From an uncultured Clostridia bacterium (GTDB taxonomy: Bacteria > Bacillota > Clostridia > TANB77 > CAG-508), in contig CAKPDR010000010.1 of the NCBI GenBank assembly GCA_934149075.1, positions 7,025 through 71,024 of the forward strand: 64,000 bases of DNA, read 5' to 3'. Position 1 is the first letter of the stretch; each line of letters begins with the position of its first letter. Below, one piece after another: positions 9,588 through 18,936 of this stretch. A program made the translations under genes and the position numbers. The notes under the pieces were generated by a model, which saw only the letters and a program-made list of their open reading frames with translations, did no database searches and was not told the DNA's origin.

Positions 9588-9724
9588 TTCTTACACCTCT
9601 TTTGTTTATCTCGTCATATATTTCGGTTCTTATGTTTTTAGGATTTTTATCCTATTTCTTCGCTATAAGTATATCATTATTCTCCTTTTTTAGTCAACAT
9701 TAGACAATGATTTTTTTATTACAT

Positions 9725-9753
9725 TTGTGTTACAAATGCATTTATGCTATAAT
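9725..9753 (+). promoter_or_regulatory. Promoter of the U32 gene
   Basis: TTGTGT (9725-9730) and TATAAT (9748-9753) with 17 bp between them. The 30-bp palindrome at 9772-9802 then falls in the 5' untranslated region. Confidence 0.6.
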
Positions 9754-9771
9754 ATATGTAAATTTAGATTT

Positions 9772-9802
9772 GGGACAAAATGTACCGGGTACAAAATTGC
9801 CC
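9772..9802. repeat. 30-bp palindrome in the U32 leader
   Basis: GGGACAAAATGTACC is followed by GGGTACAAAATTGCCC. The arms are near-perfect reverse complements around GTACCGGGTAC. It lies between the promoter and the start codon, where it could form a leader hairpin. Confidence 0.75.
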
Positions 9803-9824
9803 AAAATTAAGATTGGAGTTAATT

Positions 9825-12227
9825 ATGATAGAATTATTATCACCTGCAGGTGATTTTGAATGTTTAAAAGCTGCTGTACAAAACGGTGCTGATGCAGTTT
9901 ATTTTGGAGCAAGCTCATTTAGCGCAAGAGCATTTGCTGCTAATTTTGATGATGATATTTTAGAAAAAGCAATTACATACGCAAAACTTAGAGGAGTAAA
10001 AACAAATTTAGCATTAAACACTTTGATTAAAAATGACGAAATGAATGAAGCTATAGAAATAGCTCAAAAAGCTTATTCTTATGGTATTGATGCAATAATT
10101 GTTCAAGATTTAGGATTAGCTCGTTATTTGATTAAACATTTTCCAGATTTAGCTATACATGCAAGTACTCAGCTATCTGTTCACAATTTAGATGGTGTCC
10201 TTAAATTGCAAGAAATGGGATTTTCTCGTGTTGTACTTTCTCGCGAACTTTCATTACAAGAAATCGAACATATTTGTAAAAATTCTAATGTTGAAATTGA
10301 AGTTTTCGTTCATGGTGCACTTTGCATTTCTTATTCAGGACAATGCCTATTTTCTAGTATGATTGGTGGTCGTTCTGGTAATCGTGGACAATGTGCACAA
10401 CCTTGCCGACTTCCTTATGAATTAATTAGTTCAGATACTGATATAACATCTTCAAAGTTAAAAAAACAAAACGACTCTTCATTCCATACAATTGATAAAG
10501 GTTATTTATTAAGTCCTAGAGATTTATGTGGATTAGATTATCTACCTGAACTAATAAAAGCTGGAGTTTCTTGCTTAAAAATTGAAGGCCGAATGAAAAC
10601 TCCTGAATACGTCGCAACAGTAACTAGAATTTATAGAAAATATTTAGATATGGCATTAAATTCAAAATTTGATAAGCAAATTGATATTTCTACTGACAAA
10701 CATGATTTGCTACAAGTATTTAATCGTGGTGGATTTTCTAATGGACATCTACCTTCTTCACCTAACAAAGATTTGATTTTTAAAGAAAAGTCAAACAATA
10801 TGGGAATATTTCTTGGAAGAATTTCTAATTTTAATCCTAATAAAGGACATATTACTTTTACAACAGCTGATACTCTTGCTGTTGGTGACAAAATTGGAAT
10901 TGAAAATAAAAAACATGAAACTTCTTTATATACAATTTCTGAATTAATGATTAATAATAAAAATGTTCCAAAAGTTTCATCAGGTAATACTGTAAAAATC
11001 GGCAGAATGAAAGGTGATATTTCGGTAGGATATAAAATTTACAAAATATCTGACAAACAATTAACATCCTCTGCGCTTGAAACAATAAATAAGGAAAATC
11101 GAAAAGCCAGCCTAAGTTGTAAATTAACTGTAAAAAAAGATTTGCCTATTGAATTAACAGTATTTGATAACTATGGAATCACTGTCAATGTTACCTCAAA
11201 CGTTATACCTGAGCCTGCACTTAATTCACCTATTTCAAAAGATAGATTAATTGCGCAAATTTCTAAGACAAATAATACTCCTTTTAAATTTGATAATATT
11301 GAAATTGATTTAGATGATGGATTATTTATTCAAGGAATTAGTTGTATAAATGAACTTAGAAGAAATGCACTTTCTCAATATGAACAAAAGCTTATTAGCT
11401 CATTTAGAAAAAGCATCGATAACGTTAATTTTAAATATAACCATTCATGTATTAATCATTCTACTTTTAAAACAAAAAAAGTTAGTGTTTTATTTAATTT
11501 GCTTAATAAAAATTTTGATTACACTAGGTTGCAAAATGTTGACAATATCTATATTCCTTTTAAATTTTTTGTTTTAAATGACTTTTCATCTATCATACAA
11601 AAAATTAGTGAAAAGTTTAATACATATATTTATATGCCAACAATAATTAGAAATAACTATACAAAATTAATAAGTAACAACTTACCTAACATATTAAAAA
11701 CCTACAACATAAAAGGATTTGTTCTTTCTAATATTGGAAATTTTGAATTATTAAAACAATACCAAAGTAAATATGATTTTATCTGTAATTATACTTTTAA
11801 TGTTTTTAATAGTTTAACAATTAATGAATTGACCTGTGATACAGTAACCTTATCGCCCGAATTAAATGATACTGATTTATCTAATATTTTATCTTTTGAC
11901 CATGATACTAATTCAATATCAAAGAAAGAATTAATTGTTTATGGTAGAATACCTTTGATGAATTCAAATTATTGCTTACTTGGTAAAACCAATAAATGTT
12001 ATCCTTCTTGTACTCATCAATGTAATTCTTCTAATAAGTTTTATTTGAAGGATAGACTTGGATTTTTATTTAGAATTATTCCTGATAATGTTGAAACTGT
12101 AACTACTATTTATAATAATCGATTTACTTCTATACCATATAAAAATATTAATGTTGATTCTGTTAGATTTGATATTTTAGATGAAACAATAGAAGAAATA
12201 AATTCGATTATTAATAAACTAAGTTAA
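9825..12227 (+). CDS. Peptidase U32 family protein with a DUF3656-like C-terminal half
   Basis: An 800-residue protein starting at the ATG at 9825; the frame opens further upstream but only through the palindrome. Residues about 1-290 form the U32 domain: PAGDFECLKAAVQNGADAVY and the signature EVFVHGALCISYSGQC, with a Cys-rich region GNRGQCAQPCRLPYEL that likely binds a cofactor or cluster. The long C-terminal part resembles the DUF3656 class of large U32 proteins. E. coli relatives hydroxylate RNA bases (RlhA on 23S rRNA, TrhP on tRNA) using prephenate, so RNA hydroxylation is more likely than proteolysis. It converges on dxs. Confidence 0.87.
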   Translation: MIELLSPAGDFECLKAAVQNGADAVYFGASSFSARAFAANFDDDILEKAITYAKLRGVKTNLALNTLIKNDEMNEAIEIAQKAYSYGIDAIIVQDLGLARYLIKHFPDLAIHASTQLSVHNLDGVLKLQEMGFSRVVLSRELSLQEIEHICKNSNVEIEVFVHGALCISYSGQCLFSSMIGGRSGNRGQCAQPCRLPYELISSDTDITSSKLKKQNDSSFHTIDKGYLLSPRDLCGLDYLPELIKAGVSCLKIEGRMKTPEYVATVTRIYRKYLDMALNSKFDKQIDISTDKHDLLQVFNRGGFSNGHLPSSPNKDLIFKEKSNNMGIFLGRISNFNPNKGHITFTTADTLAVGDKIGIENKKHETSLYTISELMINNKNVPKVSSGNTVKIGRMKGDISVGYKIYKISDKQLTSSALETINKENRKASLSCKLTVKKDLPIELTVFDNYGITVNVTSNVIPEPALNSPISKDRLIAQISKTNNTPFKFDNIEIDLDDGLFIQGISCINELRRNALSQYEQKLISSFRKSIDNVNFKYNHSCINHSTFKTKKVSVLFNLLNKNFDYTRLQNVDNIYIPFKFFVLNDFSSIIQKISEKFNTYIYMPTIIRNNYTKLISNNLPNILKTYNIKGFVLSNIGNFELLKQYQSKYDFICNYTFNVFNSLTINELTCDTVTLSPELNDTDLSNILSFDHDTNSISKKELIVYGRIPLMNSNYCLLGKTNKCYPSCTHQCNSSNKFYLKDRLGFLFRIIPDNVETVTTIYNNRFTSIPYKNINVDSVRFDILDETIEEINSIINKLS

Positions 12228-12240
12228 TAAATACAAAAAA

Positions 12241-12313
12241 AGAGACAGGTAAATTTTTATATTTTATAACATATTAACTTTACTAATAATAAATAAAATA
12301 TGTACCTGTTTCT
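12241..12313. terminator. Inverted repeat between the convergent U32 and dxs genes
   Basis: AGAGACAGGTAAATTTTTAT at the left is matched by ATATGTACCTGTTTCT at the right. The end sequence (ACAGGTA) resembles the outer arms of the RNA-core element at 38.4-38.6 kb, but the loop holds only a short AT-rich stretch. It serves both convergent genes. Confidence 0.6.
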
Positions 12314-12316
12314 TCT

Positions 12317-14176
12317 TTATTTCAAATATATTTTTTCTAATTCATCCACATTTCCATGAGTTATAAACTCATCAGGATAAGCATAAGCTTTAAGATTTAT
12401 ATCTTTCAAATTATTATCAACAATCAATTCCTTTACAACTGTAGCCAAACCATTTATTTTAGTTCCATCCTCTATTGTAATGACATTTTTTGTTTTTTCA
12501 AGACTATTTAAAATAGTAACATCATCAAAAGGCTTTAAAAATCTTGCATTTATAACTTCAGCATTTATTCCAGAATCTTTTTTCAAATTTTCAGCCATCT
12601 TTACAGCTCTTGCAACCATTTTTCCTATAGCTACTATTGTAACAAACTTTCCATTTTTTTCTTTCAAATTCACAAATTCTTTTTCTTCTAAGCATCTCAA
12701 AATCTCAGATTTTCCAAGTTCTATTTTTTTATGTTTTTCAAATTTAATCTCTGTATCTTCCCCACCTCTTGGATATCTAATAACAACAGGCTTTTTTAAC
12801 TTTACTGCAAATTCAAGCATATCGTCTAATTCTTTAAAATCCTTTGGAGCCATGATCACTAAATTAGGTATCAATCTAAAAAATGCCATATCCAAAGTTC
12901 CTTGATGAGTTTCTCCATCTGCACCTACAACACCAGCTCTGTCCACACACATAATCACTGGCAAATTTTGCATTGCCACATCATGAATCACCTGATCATA
13001 AGCTCTTTGATAAAAAGATGAATATATTGGAACAATTGGTATCATTCCCTCTTTTGCCATTCCAGCAGCCATTGTAATAGCATGTTGTTCTGCAATTCCG
13101 ACATCAAAAAATCTATATGGAAATTCCTTTGCAAATTTGCTTAATCCTGTTCCTGCTTTCATTGAAGCAGTTACTGCCACAATCTTATCATTTGTTTTAG
13201 CTAACTCGACAATTTTATCACCAAAAACTTTTGAATAATCCTTGCCTTTTTTCTTTTTAGGTTCGCCTGTTAATATATCAAACGGAGATGTTGCATGGAA
13301 CTTATCTGGATTTTTCTCAGCAAATTCATATCCTTTACCTTTTTTAGTCAAAACATGTATTAACACAGGTCCTTTTACCTGTTTGCTCATTGTTAATATG
13401 CTTTCAAGCTTTTCAATATTATGACCATCAACTGGTCCTAAATATGTAAAACCGATATCTTCAAAAAACATCTTATGTATTACAAGTTGTTTAATTGCTC
13501 TTTTTATTCTTTGAATAGCTTTTACAGTCGTTTTTCCTACTATTGGAATTGAACTAATTTGTTTTTTTAGCAAATTGTTAGTTCTCGTATATAACTTCTT
13601 AACTCTTAATTTTCCCAAAAAATTATTTAGTCCTCCAACATTTGGAGAAATACTCATTTTATTATCATTTAATATAACTGTCATTTTGCATTTACTATAT
13701 CCAACATCATTTAATGCCTCAAGAGCCATACCTCCAGTTAAAGCTCCATCTCCAATAACAGCAATAACATTATTATCTTTACCTTTTAAATCTCTTGCTC
13801 TTGCCATCCCCAAAGCAGCCGATATTGATGTACTACTATGACCAGTATTAAAGCAATCAGTTTCACTTTCTTTTGTTTTAGGAAATCCTGCAATACCATT
13901 TAACTTTCTTATATTTTTTAACTCTTCTCTTCTGCCGGTTATAATTTTATGCACATAACTTTGGTGTCCTACATCCCAAACGATCTTATCTTTAGGTACA
14001 TTAAATATAGAATGTAAGGCAATTGTAAGTTCTACAACTCCTAAATTCGAAGCTAGATGTCCTCCATTCTTTGATACAATCTCTATTATATATTTTCTAA
14101 TTTCTTCTGCTAATTCCTGTTTTTGATTTATTGTTAATTTTTTTATATCCTCTGGTGAATTTATTTGTTCTATCAT
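12317..14176 (-). CDS. dxs: 1-deoxy-D-xylulose-5-phosphate synthase
   Basis: A 619-residue thiamine-diphosphate enzyme. The N-terminal ThDP-binding half has GHQSYVHKIITGR, GHSSTSISAALG and the Mg-ThDP motif GDGALTGGMALEALN. The central transketolase domain has FDVGIAEQHAITMAAGMA and DRAGVVGADGETHQG, and a transketolase C-terminal domain ends the protein. It condenses pyruvate and glyceraldehyde 3-phosphate, the first step of the MEP isoprenoid pathway that feeds undecaprenyl phosphate (see uppP at 48 kb). The start at 14176 follows AGGAG. Length matches the family. Confidence 0.97.
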   Translation of the reverse strand: MIEQINSPEDIKKLTINQKQELAEEIRKYIIEIVSKNGGHLASNLGVVELTIALHSIFNVPKDKIVWDVGHQSYVHKIITGRREELKNIRKLNGIAGFPKTKESETDCFNTGHSSTSISAALGMARARDLKGKDNNVIAVIGDGALTGGMALEALNDVGYSKCKMTVILNDNKMSISPNVGGLNNFLGKLRVKKLYTRTNNLLKKQISSIPIVGKTTVKAIQRIKRAIKQLVIHKMFFEDIGFTYLGPVDGHNIEKLESILTMSKQVKGPVLIHVLTKKGKGYEFAEKNPDKFHATSPFDILTGEPKKKKGKDYSKVFGDKIVELAKTNDKIVAVTASMKAGTGLSKFAKEFPYRFFDVGIAEQHAITMAAGMAKEGMIPIVPIYSSFYQRAYDQVIHDVAMQNLPVIMCVDRAGVVGADGETHQGTLDMAFFRLIPNLVIMAPKDFKELDDMLEFAVKLKKPVVIRYPRGGEDTEIKFEKHKKIELGKSEILRCLEEKEFVNLKEKNGKFVTIVAIGKMVARAVKMAENLKKDSGINAEVINARFLKPFDDVTILNSLEKTKNVITIEDGTKINGLATVVKELIVDNNLKDINLKAYAYPDEFITHGNVDELEKIYLK

Positions 14177-14236
14177 TATGCTCTCCTACTTTCTCAATAT
14201 GCACATATTTTATCATAGTTATAATGAAAAAGAAAG

Positions 14237-14274
14237 ACCGAGTACAAAATTTGCTTGTAAATTTTGTACTCGGT
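14237..14274. terminator. Perfect 16-bp stem hairpin
   Basis: ACCGAGTACAAAATTT and AAATTTTGTACTCGGT are perfect reverse complements around a six-base loop. It sits after the SpoIIQ-like gene (read on the minus strand) and before dxs. The GTAC and ACCGAG/CTCGGT parts relate it to the 30-bp palindrome family, here in an extended, perfected form. Confidence 0.7.
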
Positions 14275-14283
14275 ACATTTTTT

Positions 14284-15174
14284 CTATTTTAAATATATAG
14301 CTGGATCTAAGTATTCTCCGTCTTTAATAAGTTCAAAATGAAGATGGCATTCCATGCTACTTTCAAAAGAAGCTGTATTTCCAGCTGTTCCTATAGTTTG
14401 TCCCTGTGCAACTTCTTCGCCTACAACAACAAATTCAGCCGTTAATAAATTAGCATAAACTGTTTCATACCCATCATCATGTTCAATTATTACTGTTAAT
14501 CCATATCTAGGATCATTAACTATTGACTTAACAATTCCATCTGCAGATGCTTTTATTACACTTGTTTTATCTGCTTTTATATCAATTGCTGTATGTGTTA
14601 TCCATTCTTTTAGAGTTTCAGAATAAATTAAATTATCTTTAGCATATTCGCAAATGATATCACCTTCTGTTGGTTTAACAAAAGTTATTTCTTTTTTTGT
14701 TTCTACCACATTATTTTGCACATTAGCATTAGAATTATTATTTTCACTCTTTGTATCAGGCTCATCTACTTGATTTACACCGTTTTTAATACTATTACTT
14801 GGTTTTTCTGCATTTGTAGTTTTCACACTACTTGTTGTATTTTTATTTTTTTCTGAATTATTTGCATCATTTGTTAAGTTTGTATTGCTAGTATTATTTG
14901 ATGCCGTTTGATTTGAAATATTTTCCTCATTTTTTATTTCTTCTTTTTTCTCTTGTTCTTGTACTGATTTTCCTATTTCAGTACTTACACTTTCTGCATT
15001 TTCCCCTGTTTGACTTTCTTGAACTACTTGTCCTGATTCTTTTCCTAATTTTGATGTAGTTCTACTTAGCATAAACATAATGATTCCTAAAGCTATTGCT
15101 AATACAAAAAATATAGCTGTTCCCACATATATAAACAAATTGTCTTTTTCAAAAAATCTTTTTCCTCTTTTCAT
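14284..15174 (-). CDS. spoIIQ: SpoIIQ-like membrane M23 (LytM) protein
   Basis: A 296-residue protein with one N-terminal membrane helix (about 16-36), a long low-complexity Ser/Asn/Glu linker (about 45-165) and a C-terminal LytM domain (about 170-296). The zinc-binding pattern HTAIDIK (H-x3-D) and HLHFE are both kept, so endopeptidase activity is possible, as in clostridial SpoIIQ and unlike Bacillus SpoIIQ. SpoIIQ is made in the forespore and pairs with SpoIIIAH across the engulfment membranes. The neighbours spoIID and sigF support this reading. A general M23 wall hydrolase is the alternative. Confidence 0.78.
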   Translation of the reverse strand: MKRGKRFFEKDNLFIYVGTAIFFVLAIALGIIMFMLSRTTSKLGKESGQVVQESQTGENAESVSTEIGKSVQEQEKKEEIKNEENISNQTASNNTSNTNLTNDANNSEKNKNTTSSVKTTNAEKPSNSIKNGVNQVDEPDTKSENNNSNANVQNNVVETKKEITFVKPTEGDIICEYAKDNLIYSETLKEWITHTAIDIKADKTSVIKASADGIVKSIVNDPRYGLTVIIEHDDGYETVYANLLTAEFVVVGEEVAQGQTIGTAGNTASFESSMECHLHFELIKDGEYLDPAIYLK

Positions 15175-15234
15175 AAACTCCTCCTTGATTACTTTATTAA
15201 TACAAGTATTTACTTTTTTTCAAAGATTATTCAT

Positions 15235-16296
15235 TTAAAGAGAATTTAACTCAACTATTTCCACATTTGTATAAAAATGTTTAATAATTTCTTCAAAAGT
15301 TGAACCTGATTTTGCTAAAGCATCTGCTCCAGTTTGGCTCATTCCAACTCCGTGCCCATATCCAGTTACTGAAAATGTAACATTGTCTCCATCTATAGAA
15401 AATGTGAAATTTGTTGATTTTAACCCTAATATTGTTCTTGCTTCTGTGCCAGCAATTTCTTTATTTCCAAATTTGATTGTTTTAACTCTTCCACTTGTTG
15501 TAAGTTCTTTTATTTGAATACAATCTAATTGAGAAAAATCTATTTCACAATCTGGATATTTTTCTTTTATTTTGTTTAATAGGTCTTGTTTTGAAAGTTG
15601 AACCTGTGAACTATATTGTGTATACCCATCTTCACCTGATGTTTCTACTGATTTTAAATATGGATAGTCAATTCCGCCCCATATATTTACTGAACTTTCT
15701 GTTACTCCTCCACTGTTTGAATGGAAAAATGCATTTATTGGCTCACCATTATATGTGATGACCTTTCCACTTGTTGAGTTTACCGCTTCTGTAATTTTGT
15801 TCCAATTGCTTTCAGCTTCTTCTGCATTCCACTTTGCGAGCCTATCTTCTTTGCTTATCCAAGCTTGACAACAAGCATAGTTATCACATATGTCTGCCCC
15901 AGTATGTTTATTGGAATTATGACTAATCTGATAAATCGTATATGTTCTAGCCACTACTGCTTGAGCTTTTAATGCTTCACTTTCAAAGCTTGCAGGCATT
16001 TCACTTGATACTACTCCATATAAATACTCATCCAAATCCATTTCTTCTATTTGACCTGTTGTAGAATGTAATAATTTTATTGTTCTAGAATTATTATCTT
16101 TTTGACTTTGTTGATTTTCTTCTGCATTTGTAGTTGTTGACTCTACTACATTATTCTCTTGAGTTTCTTCTTGGTTATTTGAACTATTTGCAGTTCCAAC
16201 AACTTCTTGTGCTTTACTTTGAGTTACTGTACAAATTGCAGGTGCTATAAAAAAAATTATAGCAAATCCTAAAAAATATATAAAAAATTTTTTCAT
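15235..16296 (-). CDS. spoIID: Stage II sporulation protein D (SpoIID), peptidoglycan lytic transglycosylase
   Basis: A 353-residue protein with an N-terminal membrane anchor and a Gln/Asn/Glu-rich linker. The SpoIID domain begins at the LLHSTTGQIEEMDLDEYLYG region and includes SEMPASFESEALKAQAVVART (catalytic Glu), YHSNSGG-like FFHSNSGGVTES, two Cys (DICDNYACCQAW) and the C-terminal GYGHGVGMSQTGADALA. SpoIID strips septal peptidoglycan during engulfment. It lies between sigF and the SpoIIQ-like gene, so this stretch is a compact engulfment/forespore module. Confidence 0.95.
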   Translation of the reverse strand: MKKFFIYFLGFAIIFFIAPAICTVTQSKAQEVVGTANSSNNQEETQENNVVESTTTNAEENQQSQKDNNSRTIKLLHSTTGQIEEMDLDEYLYGVVSSEMPASFESEALKAQAVVARTYTIYQISHNSNKHTGADICDNYACCQAWISKEDRLAKWNAEEAESNWNKITEAVNSTSGKVITYNGEPINAFFHSNSGGVTESSVNIWGGIDYPYLKSVETSGEDGYTQYSSQVQLSKQDLLNKIKEKYPDCEIDFSQLDCIQIKELTTSGRVKTIKFGNKEIAGTEARTILGLKSTNFTFSIDGDNVTFSVTGYGHGVGMSQTGADALAKSGSTFEEIIKHFYTNVEIVELNSL

Positions 16297-16339
16297 TCTG
16301 CCTCCCTATTTTTTCAAACTCGTATATAATATTTATAAA

Positions 16340-17068
16340 TTAACCTATTAGCTTTCTTTTCATTTTTTCTAGTACCTTTCGTTCAATTCTAGAAACTTGA
16401 ACCTGTGTAATACCTAAAATTTTTGAAACCTGCATTTGCGTTTTTTGTTTATAATATCTAAGCATTATAATTTCCTTTTCTTTGTCCTCTAACTCACCTA
16501 TTAATTTTTTTATAGTGATCCTATTTGTTATTTCTGTCTGCTCATCTTTTCCAGTAGAAATTTGTTCCAAAATACTAACTGTTTTATCTGTTTTAGTATC
16601 TTTATATTTTGCACTTTCAATAGAATCAACTGGTCTTGTTGAATCCATTGCCATTGTAATTTCCTCTTTTGAAATTTTAAGCTCTTTTGAAATCTCTTCC
16701 AATGTGATATCTCTTCCATATTTATTAAAATATTCTTTTTGCAATTCTAATATTTTTACATTTAATTCTTTAATACTTCTACTTACTTTAATTGGTCCAT
16801 CATCTCTTATATATCTTTTTATTTCTCCTAAAATGTATGGTACTGCATATGTTGAAAGACGAACTTCAAAACTTGTGTCAAATCTTTGTATTGCCTTAAT
16901 AAAGCCTATACTTCCAATTTGATATAAATCTTCTATATCATATCCTCTTCCACTAAATCGTCGAACAATGCTCCAAATTAATCCATTATTGTCTTCTATT
17001 AATTTTGTCATATCTTCTTTACTACCATTTTGGGCTCTTTCGATGATTTTCATATCATTCTCATACAC
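16340..17068 (-). CDS. sigF: RNA polymerase forespore-specific sigma factor SigF
   Basis: A 242-residue sigma-70 family protein. Region 2 reads YDIEDLYQIGSIGFIKAIQR, then STYAVPYILGEIKRYIRDDG, diagnostic for SigF/SigG. Regions 3 and 4 end with the helix-turn-helix MQVSKILGITQVQVSRIER. The order spoIIAA-spoIIAB-sigF identifies it as SigF. It begins at GTG (17068), sharing a base with the TAG stop of spoIIAB, so translation is coupled. It directs the first forespore genes after septation. Confidence 0.95.
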   Translation of the reverse strand: MYENDMKIIERAQNGSKEDMTKLIEDNNGLIWSIVRRFSGRGYDIEDLYQIGSIGFIKAIQRFDTSFEVRLSTYAVPYILGEIKRYIRDDGPIKVSRSIKELNVKILELQKEYFNKYGRDITLEEISKELKISKEEITMAMDSTRPVDSIESAKYKDTKTDKTVSILEQISTGKDEQTEITNRITIKKLIGELEDKEKEIIMLRYYKQKTQMQVSKILGITQVQVSRIERKVLEKMKRKLIG

Positions 17069-17583
17069 TATTCATCTCCCCTTATTGTAGCTTCTTCTCT
17101 TGTTTCAGTGTTTTTATCAATTGTACTAAATGCAAACTCTTCTTTTTTACTAGAACTTTTTATTGTTTTTCTCATAGTAACTTTTGTCCCTAATCCTAAT
17201 ACTGATTCCACTTGAACATCATCCATAAAGCTTTCCATTATTGTAAATCCCATTCCAGACCTTTCTAAATTCGCTTTTGTTGTATATAATGGTTGCTTGG
17301 CTATTTCTACATTCTCAATTCCTTTTCCCGAATCTGATATTTCTATAAATATTTCGTTTTCTCTAATTTTACAAACAAGTTTTACAATTCCTAAACATTC
17401 TTCATATCCATGAATTATTGAATTAGTAACTGCTTCAGATACCGCTGTTTTTATATCTGCTATTTCTTCAAGTGTTGGGTCTAGCTGTGCTACAAATGCT
17501 GCAACAGATATTCTTGCAAATGCTTCATTATTTGATTTACTTAGAAATTCTATTTTCATTTCATTATCATATATGTTGTTCAT
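17068..17583 (-). CDS. spoIIAB: Anti-sigma F factor and serine kinase SpoIIAB
   Basis: A 171-residue GHKL-type kinase. The N-box contains EAVTNSIIHGYEE, G1 is DSGKGIENV and G2 is RSGMGFTIMESFMDDVQVES, followed by GLGTKVTMRK. It holds SigF inactive and phosphorylates SpoIIAA. It is longer than the usual 145 or so residues because of an extra charged tail of about 25 residues after the kinase core. It overlaps spoIIAA by 17 bp and sigF by one, which keeps the three proteins in proportion. Confidence 0.95.
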   Translation of the reverse strand: MNNIYDNEMKIEFLSKSNNEAFARISVAAFVAQLDPTLEEIADIKTAVSEAVTNSIIHGYEECLGIVKLVCKIRENEIFIEISDSGKGIENVEIAKQPLYTTKANLERSGMGFTIMESFMDDVQVESVLGLGTKVTMRKTIKSSSKKEEFAFSTIDKNTETREEATIRGDE

Positions 17584-17908
17584 TTCGCACCTCCTTTTCT
17601 GTTTTTATTTCTGGGATGATTTTTAATACTCCACTCATTTCAAATATCTTTCTTACAGGTGTTGTTAAATTTGTAACTTCTACTTTTCCTCCAAGCATAT
17701 CTACTAATTTATATCTTCCTATTAATAAGCCTATTCCTGCACTGTCCATAAAAGAAACTTTATTAAAATCAAATATAACTTCTTTAGGCATGTATCTTTC
17801 AATTTCATTATCTAATCTCCTCCTTATTTTTTGAACTACACATTCATCTATATCTTCACTTATTTCGAAGATTAATCTCTTGTCCTTTTTTTGATAAATG
17901 CTCTCCAT
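17567..17908 (-). CDS. spoIIAA: Anti-anti-sigma F factor SpoIIAA
   Basis: A 113-residue STAS-domain protein. The phosphoacceptor is Ser56 in FMDSAGIGLLIGRYK. Unphosphorylated SpoIIAA, produced by SpoIIE, displaces SigF from SpoIIAB. It is the first gene of the operon, with AAAGGAG before the ATG and a sigma-A-like promoter plus Spo0A boxes upstream. Confidence 0.95.
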   Translation of the reverse strand: MESIYQKKDKRLIFEISEDIDECVVQKIRRRLDNEIERYMPKEVIFDFNKVSFMDSAGIGLLIGRYKLVDMLGGKVEVTNLTTPVRKIFEMSGVLKIIPEIKTEKEVRNEQHI

Positions 17909-17958
17909 AAATTCTCCTTTCTTTATTTTTATATGTACTATTCATTTTTAATAAAGTC

Positions 17959-17987
17959 ATTATATACCTATTTCCATATTTTTCCAA
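17959..17987 (-). promoter_or_regulatory. spoIIA operon promoter
   Basis: On the minus strand TTGGAA (17987-17982) and TATAAT (17964-17959) are 17 bp apart, about 50 bases ahead of the spoIIAA start. In Bacillus the spoIIA promoter uses sigma-H; here the best match is sigma-A-like, as in Spo0A-activated promoters such as spoIIE and spoIIG. Confidence 0.65.
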
Positions 17988-18007
17988 GATTTAAAAATAA
18001 GAAGTTT

Positions 18008-18033
18008 TGTCGAATCGCAAAAAGTTTTCGACA
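18008..18033. promoter_or_regulatory. Pair of Spo0A boxes in opposite orientation
   Basis: TGTCGAA at 18008-18014 (plus strand) and TTCGACA at 18027-18033 (TGTCGAA on the minus strand) match the Spo0A box core. They lie 20 and 39 bp upstream of the -35 of the spoIIA promoter and just before the divergent orphan gene promoter at 18039, so phosphorylated Spo0A could act on both sides. Confidence 0.75.
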
Positions 18034-18038
18034 TTAAT

Positions 18039-18067
18039 TTGCTTTTTTATGTAAAATGTTGTATACT
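18039..18067 (+). promoter_or_regulatory. Promoter of the first paralogous orphan gene
   Basis: TTGCTT (18039-18044), a 17-bp spacer, then TATACT (18062-18067). The spacer and downstream leader are nearly the same as in the second paralogue's promoter. Confidence 0.75.
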
Positions 18068-18114
18068 GTAGTATGTAACAATTTTGAATAATCAACAAAA
18101 TGGAGGAAAACACT

Positions 18115-18816
18115 ATGAAAAAAGAAGTTGAAAATGCAATAATTGCAACTGAATCAGAAGAAATAGTAAATAATTTAATTTGGCAACTTGTAAATGAAAC
18201 ACAAAAAATAGGAGTTGATAAATTTAAATTATTAGAGAATATTCTTGACATTTGGGATAAAACCGAAGACCAAAAACGCGATAATAAAAGTTTACCCCAA
18301 AAGGAACAGGAATTTGCAAATAAAGTTACTAAATTTTTAGAATATTATAAATACGGACTTTGTTATACTTATATAGAATATTGGAAAAACATATATGCTA
18401 AAACTTGTGTTAATCTTGAAGCCTTTGAATCTATGATTACAAATGAAAGTGTTATAAATCCTTTAATTAAATCACATTTTCAAACGTTAACTTCAATGTA
18501 TGCTATATTCAACCAAAAAAAGCATATTAATTTAAAGAATATTAATAGTTTTGAAAAAAGATTTTTTAATATTGAACCTCATCAAGAAACATCTTCCCAA
18601 AATATTTTATATTTATACAATTTCTTTTATCTTAAATTGAATTTTAATTCTGAAAATAACTTGCCCACTTTTACAAAATATGATTCTTTAAAAAACTCAT
18701 TAAGTAGTTGTTCTCAGTTTAAGATTTTTGAAAAAATTTATTCTAAAAATTGCAAAAAGAGTAATACTTTTAAGGTTGCAATAGCTGCAATTTGGTTCAT
18801 TGACAAATACTTCTAG
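18115..18816 (+). CDS. Uncharacterised protein, first of a paralogous pair
   Basis: A 233-residue protein starting at the ATG at 18115 behind TGGAGGAAAACACT. I do not recognise the family. It is soluble, helical and Lys/Asn-rich, with no signal peptide or membrane segment. Landmarks shared with the second copy are NNLxxQLV near residue 20, LLENILDIW, KFLEYYK, a central INLxNIN segment, LYNFFYLKLNF and a C-terminal FKVAIAAIWFIDKYF. The gene is monocistronic with its own promoter and terminator and diverges from the spoIIA operon next to Spo0A boxes, so an early sporulation role is possible but unproven. Confidence 0.7.
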   Translation: MKKEVENAIIATESEEIVNNLIWQLVNETQKIGVDKFKLLENILDIWDKTEDQKRDNKSLPQKEQEFANKVTKFLEYYKYGLCYTYIEYWKNIYAKTCVNLEAFESMITNESVINPLIKSHFQTLTSMYAIFNQKKHINLKNINSFEKRFFNIEPHQETSSQNILYLYNFFYLKLNFNSENNLPTFTKYDSLKNSLSSCSQFKIFEKIYSKNCKKSNTFKVAIAAIWFIDKYF

Positions 18817-18820
18817 TAGA

Positions 18821-18846
18821 AAAAGGTCTCAAATGAGACCTTTTTT
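18821..18846 (+). terminator. Rho-independent terminator
   Basis: AAAAGGTCTCA pairs with TGAGACCTTTT, and six T follow, directly after the first orphan gene. Confidence 0.85.
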
Positions 18847-18861
18847 ATAACAAATATAAAT

Positions 18862-18890
18862 TTGCTATTTTATGTAAAATGTTATATAAT
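18862..18890 (+). promoter_or_regulatory. Promoter of the second paralogous orphan gene
   Basis: TTGCTA (18862-18867), a 17-bp spacer and a perfect TATAAT (18885-18890). The leader repeats AATAATCAACAAAATGGAGG as in the first copy, so promoter and gene were duplicated together. Confidence 0.8.
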
Positions 18891-18936
18891 ACATATGTAA
18901 TAATTTTAAATAATCAACAAAATGGAGGTAAACACT

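Noticed and set aside
9780..9824. Longer N-terminus for the U32 protein
   Set aside because: The added codons are the palindrome itself, and the ATG at 9825 begins the conserved sequence MIELLSPAGDFE.
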